From Collinsella aerofaciens (GTDB lineage Bacteria; Actinomycetota; Coriobacteriia; Coriobacteriales; Coriobacteriaceae): a stretch of DNA of 64,000 nt. Below, piece after piece: positions 44,791-53,557 of this stretch (position 1 is its first letter; each line of letters opens with the position of its first letter). The stretch covers positions 1-64,000 of the forward strand of contig NZ_SPFY01000011.1 in the NCBI RefSeq assembly GCF_005844325.1, read 5' to 3'. Below the pieces are notes generated by a model that saw only the letters and a program-made list of their open reading frames with translations, searched no databases and was not told the DNA's origin. The position numbers were made by a program, and so were the translations under genes.

Positions 44791-45870
44791 ATGGCAGATT
44801 CCAAACAGGCTCCGCTCGACGCCGAGGCAGCCGCAAAGGCGGTGTTTGCCTCGGTCCAGGATCAGCCGTTCCCCGATGATATCTTTACGGCCCCCGAGCT
44901 CCGCTGGGCCGTGATCGGGTGCGGCGTTATCGCCAACCAAATGGCCCAGTCCCTCGCTCTGGCCGGCCGCAAGCTCGCGGGTGTCGCCAACCGTACGCTG
45001 TCCAAGGCCCAGGCTTTTGCCGAGCAGTATGGCGTCGAGAAGGTGTACGAGACGATTGAGGACCTCTACGCCGATCCAGACATCGATGCCGTCTATATCA
45101 CCACGCCGCACAACACGCATATCACCTATCTGCGTGCCGCGCTGGCCGCCGGCAAGCACGTGCTCTGCGAAAAGGCCATTACCCTCAACTCCGCCGAGCT
45201 CGACGAGGCCCGTGCCATCGCCGACGAGCATAACGTGGTCCTTATGGACGCCACCACGGTGCTTCACATGCCGCTGTATCAGGAGCTGCGCCGTCGCATG
45301 GATGCTGGCGAGTTCGGCCGCATGAATCTCGCTCAGCTCAACTTTGGCAGCTATAAGGAGTACGGCGACCTGACCAACCGCTTCTACAACCGTAGCCTTG
45401 CCGGCGGCGCCATGCTCGACATTGGCGTGTATGCCCTGTCCGTCATGCGCCTGTTTATGGCCAGCCAGCCAGCCGAGGTCGTGTCTCTGGGCAATACCTG
45501 CGAGACTGGCGTTGACGTCGCGGGTGGCATTGTCTGCCGTAATGCTGAGCAGCAGCTGGGCGTCGTGAGCCTTACGCTCCACTCCAAACAGCCCAAGCGC
45601 TCGGTCATCAGTTTCGATAAGTGCTATATCGAGGTCAACGATTATCCGCGCGCCGACCATGCAACCATCGTGTGGACTGCAGACGGTCACCGTGAGGAGG
45701 TCCACGCTGGCACCGAGGCATACGCTCTGTGCTACGAGATGGCCGACCTGGAGAAGGCCGTTGCCGGCGATGATTCGAAGCGCGAGCTTCTGGGCTATGC
45801 TTCCGATGTTATGGAGCTTATGACCAAGCTCCGCGCCGATTGGGGAGTCGTGTACCCCGAGGAGGAGTAA
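44791..45870 (+). CDS. Gfo/Idh/MocA family oxidoreductase
   Basis: A 359-aa NAD(P)-dependent sugar or inositol dehydrogenase-type enzyme. The Rossmann motif is WAVIGCGVIANQMA, and the family EKAIT motif (GKHVLCEKAITLNSAE) supplies the catalytic Lys. The C-terminal half has GGAMLDIGVYALS. ATG 44791 follows caggaggcacat. Three nt separate its stop from a DeoR-type regulator, so the two likely form one operon and the regulator probably responds to a sugar phosphate. Substrate unknown. Confidence 0.88.
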   Translation: MADSKQAPLDAEAAAKAVFASVQDQPFPDDIFTAPELRWAVIGCGVIANQMAQSLALAGRKLAGVANRTLSKAQAFAEQYGVEKVYETIEDLYADPDIDAVYITTPHNTHITYLRAALAAGKHVLCEKAITLNSAELDEARAIADEHNVVLMDATTVLHMPLYQELRRRMDAGEFGRMNLAQLNFGSYKEYGDLTNRFYNRSLAGGAMLDIGVYALSVMRLFMASQPAEVVSLGNTCETGVDVAGGIVCRNAEQQLGVVSLTLHSKQPKRSVISFDKCYIEVNDYPRADHATIVWTADGHREEVHAGTEAYALCYEMADLEKAVAGDDSKRELLGYASDVMELMTKLRADWGVVYPEEE

Positions 45871-45873
45871 GCG

Positions 45874-46620
45874 ATGCTTGCGGAAGATAGGCTCAACGCG
45901 ATTGTGTCGATGATACAGCAGACCGGCTCGGTCACCGTACCGGAACTTGCCGAAGCCCTGGGCGTGACACCGTCCACCATTCGCCGTGACTTGCAAACGC
46001 TCGACCGCGCGCACCGTATCGCCAAGGTGCACGGAGGCGCGACAAGTCTGGAGCGCGCGCACGTGACGCGCGACCTAACGCTCAATGAGCGCAGCGATCT
46101 CCATAATGATGACAAGGAGCGCATCTGCGCCCGTGCGGCGGCGCTTGTGGAGCCCGAGAGCTTTGTGTACATCGATTCAGGTTCGACGACGCTTAGGCTC
46201 ATCGAGCATCTTCCGCGCCTTGAGGGCGTCACCTATGTGACCGATTCCGTGCTCCATGCTCAGCACCTCGCTCTGCGCGGCATGCGCACCGTGGTGCTGG
46301 GCGGCGAGCTCAAGCCCGAGACCGAAGCACTCGTTGGCCCCGATGCCTTGGCAACCCTGGACCGCTATAACTTCAACTGCGGTTTTTGGGGTTCCAATGG
46401 CATCGCCGCCGAGCAAGGTCTCACCACACCGGATATCGAGGAAGCGCAGGTCAAGCGTATCTCGATGCGCCATACCGCCAAACGCTTCGTAATCTCGGAC
46501 GCCAGCAAATTTGGCATGGTGGCGCCCGTCAAGTTTGCGGACTTCCGCGACGCAACGATCATTACCGCAGGTGAGGTCCCCGCCAAGTATCGGGCGATGG
46601 ATAACGTCATCACGGTCTAG
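45874..46620 (+). CDS. DeoR/GlpR family transcriptional regulator
   Basis: A 248-aa repressor-type regulator. The N-terminal winged helix (LNAIVSMIQQTGSVTVPELAEALGVTPSTIRRDL) has the DeoR signature. The C-terminal sugar-phosphate sensor has YIDSGSTTLRLIEHL and DASKFG. Probably controls the upstream oxidoreductase and itself. A terminator follows. Confidence 0.9.
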   Translation: MLAEDRLNAIVSMIQQTGSVTVPELAEALGVTPSTIRRDLQTLDRAHRIAKVHGGATSLERAHVTRDLTLNERSDLHNDDKERICARAAALVEPESFVYIDSGSTTLRLIEHLPRLEGVTYVTDSVLHAQHLALRGMRTVVLGGELKPETEALVGPDALATLDRYNFNCGFWGSNGIAAEQGLTTPDIEEAQVKRISMRHTAKRFVISDASKFGMVAPVKFADFRDATIITAGEVPAKYRAMDNVITV

Positions 46621-46659
46621 CGACAGGGCAAGGTCAAAACCATTTAGGTTCCTCAATAG

Positions 46660-46697
46660 AAAAGCGGCAACACCCTCGATGGGCGATGCCGCTTTTG
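46660..46697 (+). terminator. Terminator after DeoR gene
   Basis: Stem aaaagcggca (46660-46669) with tgccgctttt (46687-46696), extended by an inner ccc/ggg pairing. Confidence 0.75.
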
Positions 46698-46711
46698 TTG
46701 TCTGCCGTTTT

Positions 46712-46929
46712 GTCTAAATCTGTAACAACTAGACCGTTAAAAGTGGGCTAGGTGTTACAGATTGAGATGCTTCCGAACCTTGCCGTCCCTTTGTCTCGAT
46801 CTGTAACATCTGGGACCGATTTTGACGAGTTATTGTTACAGATTGAGATTTTCCCTTGAGGGGGATTCGAATGTCTCGATCTGTAACAGATAGACCGGAA
46901 AATGGGTTCTAACTGTTACAGATCGAGAC
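46712..46929. repeat. Three tandem palindromic repeats (GTCTCGATCTGTAACA family)
   Basis: Three units start at 46712, 46793 and 46873 (period about 80 bp). Each has a 16-bp left arm gtctcgatctgtaaca and a matching right arm tgttacagatcgagac around a variable 25-nt middle; the third is a perfect palindrome. No gene lies in this stretch. Confidence 0.85.
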
Positions 46930-46960
46930 GTTTTGGGACCGCGGCTGAGCCATTGGGGCA

Positions 46961-46999
46961 AAACCACCACGAAGGTGCCTGTCCCCATTGTGGTGGTTT
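46961..46999. repeat. Hairpin at the 3' end of the pseudouridine synthase gene
   Basis: aaaccaccac (46961-46970) pairs with gtggtggttt (46990-46999), with gaaggtgcctgtcccc in the loop. The right arm touches the stop of the minus-strand gene. The loop (ggggacaggc on the minus strand) joins it to the GGGGAC repeat family. Confidence 0.6.
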
Positions 47000-47657
47000 A
47001 GGGCTCCCAGGGGCAGGGGGCTTCGATGTGGATGTGCTCGCCGGTTACGGGATGCGTAAAGGACACGCTGTGGGCGTGGAGCATCAGGCCGCAGGGGCGC
47101 GGCGTTCCGTACAGGTCGTCGCCAACCAGGGGGTGATGCTCGCTGGCCAGATGCACGCGAATCTGATGCTTGCGGCCGGTGAGCAGCTCGACATCAATAT
47201 ACGAGCGCGTGGGCAGGCCACGACGGCTCTTAAGACGTTTGAGCACCTTCACGCGCGTTTGAGACGGCTTGCCGCTGGCGCCGACGCGCATCTTTCGGCT
47301 GTCGTGACGGTCGCGGGCGATGGGCTTGTCGATGAGCTTCTCGTTCCAGTCGATCTTGCCCTCGGCGAGCGCTAGGTAGTGCTTTTCGAAAGCGTGGTCG
47401 ATAATCATCTGGTCAAAGGCGGGCTGCGTCTGCTTGTCGAGCGAGAACAGCACCACGCCGGTGGTGTTGCGGTCCAGGCGGTTGAGCGGCTGCATGTCGG
47501 TCGCGGCAAAGCCGTCGCCCATCGCCAGCAGCAGGTCGCTGGCGTAGTCGGTGAGCGTGCGCTCGCCGGTGCCGTCGCCGTGGACGATCATGCCGGCGGG
47601 CTTGTCGATGGCCATAAGCCAGGCGTCGCAGTAGAGGACTTGAGGTTCTTCGTTCAC
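46998..47657 (-). CDS. RluA-family RNA pseudouridine synthase
   Basis: A 219-aa enzyme converting specific uridines in rRNA or tRNA. The catalytic Asp62 is in LNRLDRNTTG, with LLTGRKHQIRVHL in the second half. No S4 domain precedes the catalytic domain, so it is a short member. The start is GTG at 47657, after gaaagg. It lies 15 nt after the U32 gene and probably shares its transcript. Target site unknown. Confidence 0.9.
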   Translation of the reverse strand: MNEEPQVLYCDAWLMAIDKPAGMIVHGDGTGERTLTDYASDLLLAMGDGFAATDMQPLNRLDRNTTGVVLFSLDKQTQPAFDQMIIDHAFEKHYLALAEGKIDWNEKLIDKPIARDRHDSRKMRVGASGKPSQTRVKVLKRLKSRRGLPTRSYIDVELLTGRKHQIRVHLASEHHPLVGDDLYGTPRPCGLMLHAHSVSFTHPVTGEHIHIEAPCPWEP

Positions 47658-47672
47658 GTGTAAGCCTTTCGG

Positions 47673-50168
47673 TTAGCTGATTCCCACAAACATGCAGCCC
47701 GAAGTCGCCCCGCGCAGGCGGGCGGCGGGCTTGCGGCCGGCTTGAGCTGCCTCGACGGCGCGACGGACGCGAGCGACGGCACGGGCGATCTCATCCGTCT
47801 CGAGCAGCGTTCCGTCCACCATGAGACGACGCACGCCGGCATCGAGCAGCTGAGGAACCTGAGGCGTGAGGTCGATGGGGTAGGCGTCGTACAGGCGCGA
47901 GCGGCCGTGGATGTCGGTACGCACCGGCATGACCTTTCCGTCGATATTCTTGAGCGAGAGCTTGCGGGCACGCAGGCGGCAGTTGGCGCAATCGTGGATG
48001 CAGCCGTTGGCAACCTGCAGAATGCAATGCTCGCTTGTCATGACGCGCGGGCGGCCAAAGACGGTGATGCCCAGAGCCGCGGGCGCGGCGGCGCCGAGCG
48101 AGACAATCTCGTCGAGCGTGATCTCGGGCGAGAGCCAAAACGCACCGGCTCCGCGCCCGGCAAGCGCCTCCATGCAGGGCGTGTTGTGCACCGGCAGGCA
48201 AGAGCGAATCTCGGCCGTGGCGCCGGCATGCGCGGCCAGGGCAAGCTCAGAGATGTTGCCAATAGCGACCGTGGCGCCGGCAACAACCCACGGGTCGACG
48301 CGTACGTGGTCAACGGCGCGGCAGACCTCGTCGAGTACGGGTACGATGCCCTGCTCAAATACATCGGCGGGGGAGAGCTCGGCCGCATCGAGCGCGTCGG
48401 TGGTCATGTAGATGCGCGTTACGCCCTCGGCGCGAGCGGCCTCGGCGGCCTCGAGCGAGGTGACGGTGGCGCAGATCTGCGGCTCATCGCGGTAGTGCTC
48501 GGGCGCGGGGCGGGAATCACTGGTTACAATCGCCGGCAGCTCGAGCGTTTTCGCGCGCTCCTCGTACGGTGCCAGAATGGCCTTTTCCAGTGCCTTACAA
48601 GCGGCGGCGCGCACCTTGTGCACGGCGGAAAAGCCCATACCGCAGCCCTCATCGAGCGCCACATCAAAGCTCGCGGCCTCAAAGGGAGAGGAGCCCATGC
48701 GCCCGACGTGCTCAATCAGATCGGATGCCTCGACGGCGCGGGTCTTGGCGGCCTCGACGGTGAAGCCCGTGGCGGTGGCGGTGAGCGCGGGGTTGTCACA
48801 GCAGGTGAGTGTGACAGTAAACGGCTCGCCCAGACGCGCCACGACGGTTACATCAACGACGCGGCGGCGCAGTACATCGCGCTTGAGCGCGGCGCCGGCG
48901 GCGTCGATGGCGCGCTGGCTTCGAATCACGCGCACGCGGCAGCCCTCGGGCATGCTGCGGGGCACGCGACACTCAATGATGTCACCGGCGGCGGCATCAT
49001 CGGCGGCAATGGTGGTCAGGAACTGGTCAAACTCGTTATCGTGGCGAAGCTCCAGCAGGTCGCCCTTGCCCACGGGCTCAAGCAGCTCAATGCGGGCGAT
49101 GGCGGCGCGGCGACGGCGATCGTCGGGCTTGAGTCCGCGTACATCGCGGTTGGCCAGACGGCTGCCCAGCACCGTGCCCACAATCTGGCCGCGGTTGTTG
49201 GAGCGCTCGTAGCTCATCATCTCGTCGCCCGAGGTGCCATCCTGGTAGGCGTGCGTAAAGTCGCGATTAAAGCAGCGCTTGAGCTGGCGCTGGCGGGCTG
49301 CATCCTCATCCTTGGAGGTCGAAACATCGGCCAGCATGTCATCAATCTGATGACGGTACACGTCGACGATGGAATACACGTAATCGGGGGCCTTCATGCG
49401 GCCCTCGAGCTTGAGCGATGCGGCGCCGGCGTCATACAGACGGCGAACAAGCAGCGACGTGTTGGTGTCGCGCGGGCACAGCGCGCGCTCGCGACCGGCA
49501 GGGGAGAGCGAGCGGCCGTTCTCGTCAATTAGCTCGTAGGGTAGGCGGCAGGGCTGGGCGCACATGCCGCGGTTGGCCGAGCGGCCCGCCATGGCAAAGC
49601 TCGAGAGCAGGCACAGACCCGAGTAGCAAAAGCAGATGGCACCGTGGCTAAAGACCTCGAGGTCGACATCGGGCGCGGCGTCGTGGATGGCGGCGATCTC
49701 GTCGATGGAGAGCTCGCGCGAGAGGGTCACGCGGTCGGCGCCCTGCTCGCGGCACCAGATAGTTCCGCGGTCGTCATGGATGTTCGCCTGGGTCGAGATG
49801 TGCGTCTCGATGCCGGGCATCGTGCGTTTGACCTCAAAGAACAGGCCCCAGTCCTGGATGATGAAGGCGTCGGCGCCCAGCGTGGAGCAGCGATGGATGA
49901 GTTGCAGCGCATCGCCCATCTCGGACTGCTTGATGACGATGTTGACCGTGACGTAGACGCGCGACCCGGCTAGATGTGCGGCGCGGCAGGCTTGCTCAAA
50001 GGCCTCGTCGGTAAAGTTGGTTGCCTTGCGGCGGGCGTTGAAGCTGCCCATGCCGCAGTAGATGGCGTCTGCCCCCGCGGCGAGTGCGGCGGCAAAGGGC
50101 TCGGGCCCTCCGGCGGGCGCCAAAAGCTCGGGTCTGCGGTTGGTGGTTCGACTGGCGGTTGCGGTCAT
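47673..50168 (-). CDS. Peptidase U32 family protein (probable RNA hydroxylase type)
   Basis: An 831-aa U32 protein. It opens with RPELLAPAGGPEPFAAAL and ADAIYCGMGSFNARR, the U32 TIM-barrel signature, followed by the Cys-rich SGLCLLSSFAMAGRSANRGMCAQPCRLPY. A central region resembles DUF3656, and a C-terminal half ends with GCIHDCANCRLRARK. Although named as peptidases, characterised E. coli members with these features hydroxylate tRNA or 23S rRNA (TrhP, RlhA); by analogy this is likely an RNA-modification enzyme. The pairing with a pseudouridine synthase supports that. Longer than the roughly 450 to 650 aa E. coli proteins. Confidence 0.82.
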   Translation of the reverse strand: MTATASRTTNRRPELLAPAGGPEPFAAALAAGADAIYCGMGSFNARRKATNFTDEAFEQACRAAHLAGSRVYVTVNIVIKQSEMGDALQLIHRCSTLGADAFIIQDWGLFFEVKRTMPGIETHISTQANIHDDRGTIWCREQGADRVTLSRELSIDEIAAIHDAAPDVDLEVFSHGAICFCYSGLCLLSSFAMAGRSANRGMCAQPCRLPYELIDENGRSLSPAGRERALCPRDTNTSLLVRRLYDAGAASLKLEGRMKAPDYVYSIVDVYRHQIDDMLADVSTSKDEDAARQRQLKRCFNRDFTHAYQDGTSGDEMMSYERSNNRGQIVGTVLGSRLANRDVRGLKPDDRRRRAAIARIELLEPVGKGDLLELRHDNEFDQFLTTIAADDAAAGDIIECRVPRSMPEGCRVRVIRSQRAIDAAGAALKRDVLRRRVVDVTVVARLGEPFTVTLTCCDNPALTATATGFTVEAAKTRAVEASDLIEHVGRMGSSPFEAASFDVALDEGCGMGFSAVHKVRAAACKALEKAILAPYEERAKTLELPAIVTSDSRPAPEHYRDEPQICATVTSLEAAEAARAEGVTRIYMTTDALDAAELSPADVFEQGIVPVLDEVCRAVDHVRVDPWVVAGATVAIGNISELALAAHAGATAEIRSCLPVHNTPCMEALAGRGAGAFWLSPEITLDEIVSLGAAAPAALGITVFGRPRVMTSEHCILQVANGCIHDCANCRLRARKLSLKNIDGKVMPVRTDIHGRSRLYDAYPIDLTPQVPQLLDAGVRRLMVDGTLLETDEIARAVARVRRAVEAAQAGRKPAARLRGATSGCMFVGIS

Positions 50169-50350
50169 ATCCTGCCTTTCAAAATGCTCAGATACTCAAA
50201 AGTATAGTGGCGTCGCTGCGGTGGGCGATGCCCGCAGCCTAAGCAGGACAAAGTCTTCAGCAGCTTGGACTGGCTGACCCCGCGGAGAACCGTTCAGCGG
50301 TTCGGGGAAACCGTTGGGCGATAAAATATTCTCGCAACGTGATAATAATC

Positions 50351-50379
50351 TTGCATCGCACGGAAACCTTGAGTACTAT
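50351..50379 (+). promoter_or_regulatory. ridA promoter
   Basis: ttgcat (50351-50356), a 17-bp spacer and tactat (50374-50379) form a good sigma-A-type promoter, about 90 nt before the ridA start. On the other strand, near 50200-50205, tatact may be the -10 of the U32 gene. Confidence 0.6.
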
Positions 50380-50467
50380 CCCAATCAAGCGCGGTGTTCA
50401 GACCGAATTGTGCCTCCCGGTGCGAACGCCGCGCTCACGCTCTCTATTTGATTGTAAGGAGAAAAAC

Positions 50468-50845
50468 ATGAGCAAGACCGTCGTGTCTTCCGATAACGCA
50501 CCGGCCGCCATCGGCCCGTATTCCCCCGGTATCCAGGCCGGCAACATGGTGTTCCTGTCCGGCCAGCTGGGCATCGACCCCGCGACCGGCAAGATGCCCG
50601 AGGGCGTCGAGGCCCAGGCCAAGCAGTCCCTCGCCAATGTCGAGGCCCTGCTGACCGCTGCCGGCGCCACCTTTGCCGATGTCGTCAAGACCACGGTCTA
50701 CCTGGCCGACATCGCCGACTTCGCCGCCGTGAACGAGATCTACGCCTCCAAGTTCGAGGCCCCGTTCCCCGCGCGCAGCGCCTTCCAGGTTGCCGCCCTT
50801 CCGGCTGGCGGTCTGGTCGAGATCGAGGTCGTCGCCGCTCTCTAA
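50468..50845 (+). CDS. ridA: RidA family enamine/imine deaminase
   Basis: A 125-aa Rid protein hydrolysing reactive 2-aminoacrylate-type imines made by PLP enzymes. Key features are AIGPYSPGIQAGNMVFLSGQ and the arginine of PARSAFQVAALPAGGLVEIE. ATG 50468 follows aaggagaaaaac. Convergent with the YheO-type regulator, sharing a terminator. Confidence 0.93.
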   Translation: MSKTVVSSDNAPAAIGPYSPGIQAGNMVFLSGQLGIDPATGKMPEGVEAQAKQSLANVEALLTAAGATFADVVKTTVYLADIADFAAVNEIYASKFEAPFPARSAFQVAALPAGGLVEIEVVAAL

Positions 50846-50875
50846 GGCGTTGGCCACAACTAAACATGACATGCA

Positions 50876-50914
50876 AAAAGACCCTGCAGCGCAGTGCGAG
50901 CTGCAGGGTCTTTT
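50876..50914. terminator. Bidirectional terminator between ridA and the YheO-type regulator
   Basis: 15-bp perfect stem aaaagaccctgcagc (50876-50890) with gctgcagggtctttt (50900-50914). A-run and T-run on either side allow termination of both convergent genes. Confidence 0.92.
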
Positions 50915-50958
50915 GTCAAGTGACGGATCGCTTGTGGAGCCGCGCTCCATGTTGCTCG

Positions 50959-51615
50959 TTAGCCCTCCTTGCGAACTTTTTGCAGGTAGCGGTAGACGCT
51001 GGGCTCCGAGATGCCCAGCGCGGTGGCGGCGCAGGCCACGGCGCCCTTGAGCATGAACACCCCGTTGCCGTTGAGGTGGCGAATGACGTCCACGCGGTCG
51101 CTCTGGCCAAGCGACGCCACATCCAGCCCGCGCGCGCTCAGCAGCTCGGCAATACTGCGGTCGATGAGCTCCTGTGTGGACTCTGAAAGGCTTTCGACCT
51201 CGATAGGGGCGGGCTCCGTGCGCGTCGGCGCCGCGTCGAAGCACGCCATGAGCTGCTGCGCCATGGCGTTGATGGAGCGCACGGTCGAGAGGTCGGTGTT
51301 GACGCAGAGCATACCGACGATCTCGTCATTCTCGCGGATAAAGTACGTCGCCGACTCCAGCGTCTTGCCGCCGGCACCGCGCCCCTCGTAGCCCGTAATA
51401 AACGGCAGGTCGCGATACTTGGGATCGTGCATGATCTTGAGTGCCAGATCGGTGGCGGGACCGCCTACCTTGCGGCCGCTCACGATGCCGTTGCGAATAT
51501 CGACGATGGCGTGGTCGGGATCCGAGAAATCGTGCAGCACGATTTCGCTGTTTTTGCCGAGTATCTGCTCCAGAAAATCGACCATCGGCAAAAAGCGACG
51601 TACGGTCTCGTTCAC
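50959..51615 (-). CDS. YheO/DauR-type PAS-HTH transcriptional regulator
   Basis: A 218-aa regulator with an N-terminal YheO PAS-like domain (LEQILGKNSEIVLHDFSDPDHAIVDIRNG, GYEGRGAGGKTLESATYFIREN) and a C-terminal helix-turn-helix (ACAATALGISEPSVYRYLQKVRK). GTG 51615 is preferred, since aaaggagttgccc lies just before it; an open frame extends upstream without support. It is divergent from the purine permease and is the natural candidate to control the 52-61 kb cluster. The ligand, possibly a purine, is inferred only from context. Confidence 0.85.
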   Translation of the reverse strand: MNETVRRFLPMVDFLEQILGKNSEIVLHDFSDPDHAIVDIRNGIVSGRKVGGPATDLALKIMHDPKYRDLPFITGYEGRGAGGKTLESATYFIRENDEIVGMLCVNTDLSTVRSINAMAQQLMACFDAAPTRTEPAPIEVESLSESTQELIDRSIAELLSARGLDVASLGQSDRVDVIRHLNGNGVFMLKGAVACAATALGISEPSVYRYLQKVRKEG

Positions 51616-51853
51616 GGGCAACTCCTTTGGGTGAAATCGGAAATGTTCATAACAATTTTTTCTCATGGTAACACGCTGCCCATCATCTCGTATATCCGCA
51701 GGTACATTGCGTAATGCAGACGAACGGTAGGAATTTAGCGGTAAACGGTTGACCAAAAGAAAAGTTAGATGCTATTTTTACCAGACACTTTTCTGACCTG
51801 CGGAAATGCGTTATTTCAGCTGAAGAATAGTCTGATAACAAAAAATTATTATT

Positions 51854-51880
51854 GAGAATGAGAATCATCTTTAATACGAT
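51854..51880 (+). promoter_or_regulatory. Purine permease promoter with Fur-like box
   Basis: ttgaga (51853-51858), a 16-bp spacer and tacgat (51875-51880) give a possible promoter. It is overlapped by gagaatgagaatcatcttt (51854-51872), which matches the E. coli Fur 19-mer at about 14 of 19 positions. The region 51616-51850 is AT-rich and otherwise featureless. Confidence 0.4.
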
Positions 51881-51967
51881 ATGCAATGAAGGCACAACCT
51901 CAACCCCGCACTGCGTCACAATAGAGCGTTAGATGCGAAAACAACTACTTCGAGGATTGGTGGTCAA

Positions 51968-53362
51968 ATGACCCAGGAGACGGTTACGAACGGCACTGAA
52001 GCCCTGTTCACTCGCGAAGGCATGCCTCCCGTTAAGGAAATGATCCCGTGTGCCCTTCAGCACGTACTGGCATCGTTTGCCGGCATCATTACCCCGGCGG
52101 TCATCATGGCCGGCGTCTACGGCTTTAATAGCCAGCAGAGCACCGACATCATCCAGGTCGCGCTCATTCTTTCGGCAATCGACACGGCCCTTCAGGCCTT
52201 CGCTCCCTTCCGTCGCATCGGCGGCGGCCTGCCCATCGTCATGGGCGTTTCGTTCGCGTTCCTCCCGGCCCTCCAGGCCATGGGTGCCTCGGGCTTTAGC
52301 TTTGGTGCGCTGCTGGGCGGCGAGATCGTCGGCGGCGCCGTCGCGGTCCTCTTTGGTCTGGCCTACAGCAAGATCAAGTGGCTGTTCCCGCCCGTCGTGA
52401 CCGGTACGGTCATCTTCTCCATTGGCGTCTCTCTCTATCCCACGGCCGTCAAGTACATGGCCGGCGGTATGGGTACGCCGCTGTGGGGCACCCCGCAGGC
52501 CTGGTGCGTTGCTCTTATCACCTTCGCCGTGGTCTTTGCGCTCGCCAACTTTGGCAAGGGCACGCTCAAGCTGGGATCTGTGTTCTTTGGCATGATTGTT
52601 GGCATGATCGTCTCCATCCCCTTTGGCATGATCGACTTCTCCAGCGTCGCTACCGCCCAGGTCTTCGCCCTTCCCAAGCTCATGCCCTACGCGCTCGAGT
52701 TTGATCCCGAGGTCTGCATTACCCTCGCTGTCGTGTTCCCCATGGTCGCCATCCAGGTTATCGGTGACGTTTCCGCCGCCTGCCTGGGCTCCATCGACCG
52801 TATGCCCACCGAGCGCGAGCTCTCCGGCGCTATTGTGTCCCAGGGCCTCACCTCTATGGTCGGCGGTCTGCTGGGCGGTCTTCCCACCAGCGCCCTTGGC
52901 CAGAACGTGGGCATCATCTGCTCCAACAAGGTCGTCAACAAGTGGGTCTTTGTGATCATTGCGGCCGTCTTTGCCATCGCCGGTCTGTTCCCGCAGCTCT
53001 CTGCCGTCCTTTCCGCTATCCCGCAGCCCGTCATCGGCGGCGCGACCGTCGGCGTCTTTGGCACCATCACCATGAACGGCGTGCGCATGTTCACCCGCGA
53101 GGGCCTCACGCAGCGCACTACCACCATCGTCGGCACCTCCGTCGTCTTTGGCCTGGGTATCTGGATGGCCAGCGGTTGCCTTGCCGGCGAGGGTATGCCC
53201 GCCTGGGTGTCCACCGTCATCGGCTCCAATGCCGTAACCCCCACCGCCATCATGGCCATTGTCCTTAACCTGATCCTTCCGCAGACGCCGGTCGTGGCTC
53301 AGCACATCGATGCTGCCAAGGACGCTGCCGTGGATCTGGTCTTGCCCGAGAGCAAGAAGTAA
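51968..53362 (+). CDS. Uracil-xanthine permease family transporter (NCS2)
   Basis: A 464-aa membrane protein importing xanthine, uric acid or uracil with protons. It starts MIPCALQHVLASFAGIITPAVI, the family signature, and has about 14 hydrophobic segments. The substrate-site region with ALGQNVGIICSNKV is a variant of the family NQ..G motif. As first gene of the cluster, before an amidohydrolase and a xanthine dehydrogenase, it most likely takes up purines. Confidence 0.92.
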   Translation: MTQETVTNGTEALFTREGMPPVKEMIPCALQHVLASFAGIITPAVIMAGVYGFNSQQSTDIIQVALILSAIDTALQAFAPFRRIGGGLPIVMGVSFAFLPALQAMGASGFSFGALLGGEIVGGAVAVLFGLAYSKIKWLFPPVVTGTVIFSIGVSLYPTAVKYMAGGMGTPLWGTPQAWCVALITFAVVFALANFGKGTLKLGSVFFGMIVGMIVSIPFGMIDFSSVATAQVFALPKLMPYALEFDPEVCITLAVVFPMVAIQVIGDVSAACLGSIDRMPTERELSGAIVSQGLTSMVGGLLGGLPTSALGQNVGIICSNKVVNKWVFVIIAAVFAIAGLFPQLSAVLSAIPQPVIGGATVGVFGTITMNGVRMFTREGLTQRTTTIVGTSVVFGLGIWMASGCLAGEGMPAWVSTVIGSNAVTPTAIMAIVLNLILPQTPVVAQHIDAAKDAAVDLVLPESKK

Positions 53363-53378
53363 CCAATTCGGTGCTATT

Positions 53379-53540
53379 CGTCGGCGGACGCATCGCCTCG
53401 TCCGCCGACGCCATGCGGCACCAAGCCGCACTTCAAAGGGTTTGTCCCTTTGGTGAAGCGTTGACGGGAGAGGGCCCGTTTCCGGTGTAGGCCGGCGCTT
53501 CGCACTCCGCCATGTCAGAGGTGTCAAACCCCGCCTCTGA
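53379..53540 (+). other. Three stem-loops between permease and ssnA
   Basis: cgtcggcggac/gtccgccgacg (53379-53389, 53400-53410), cttcaaaggg/ccctttggtgaag (53431-53458) and tcagagg/cctctga (53515-53540). None has a T-run, so they are more likely mRNA processing or stability elements than terminators. Confidence 0.5.
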
Positions 53541-53557
53541 TGTTGAAGGGAGCATCC

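Noticed and set aside
53363..53557. Purine-sensing riboswitch before ssnA
   Set aside because: Stem-loops are present, but I see no match to the conserved loops of the purine riboswitch, and no expression platform.
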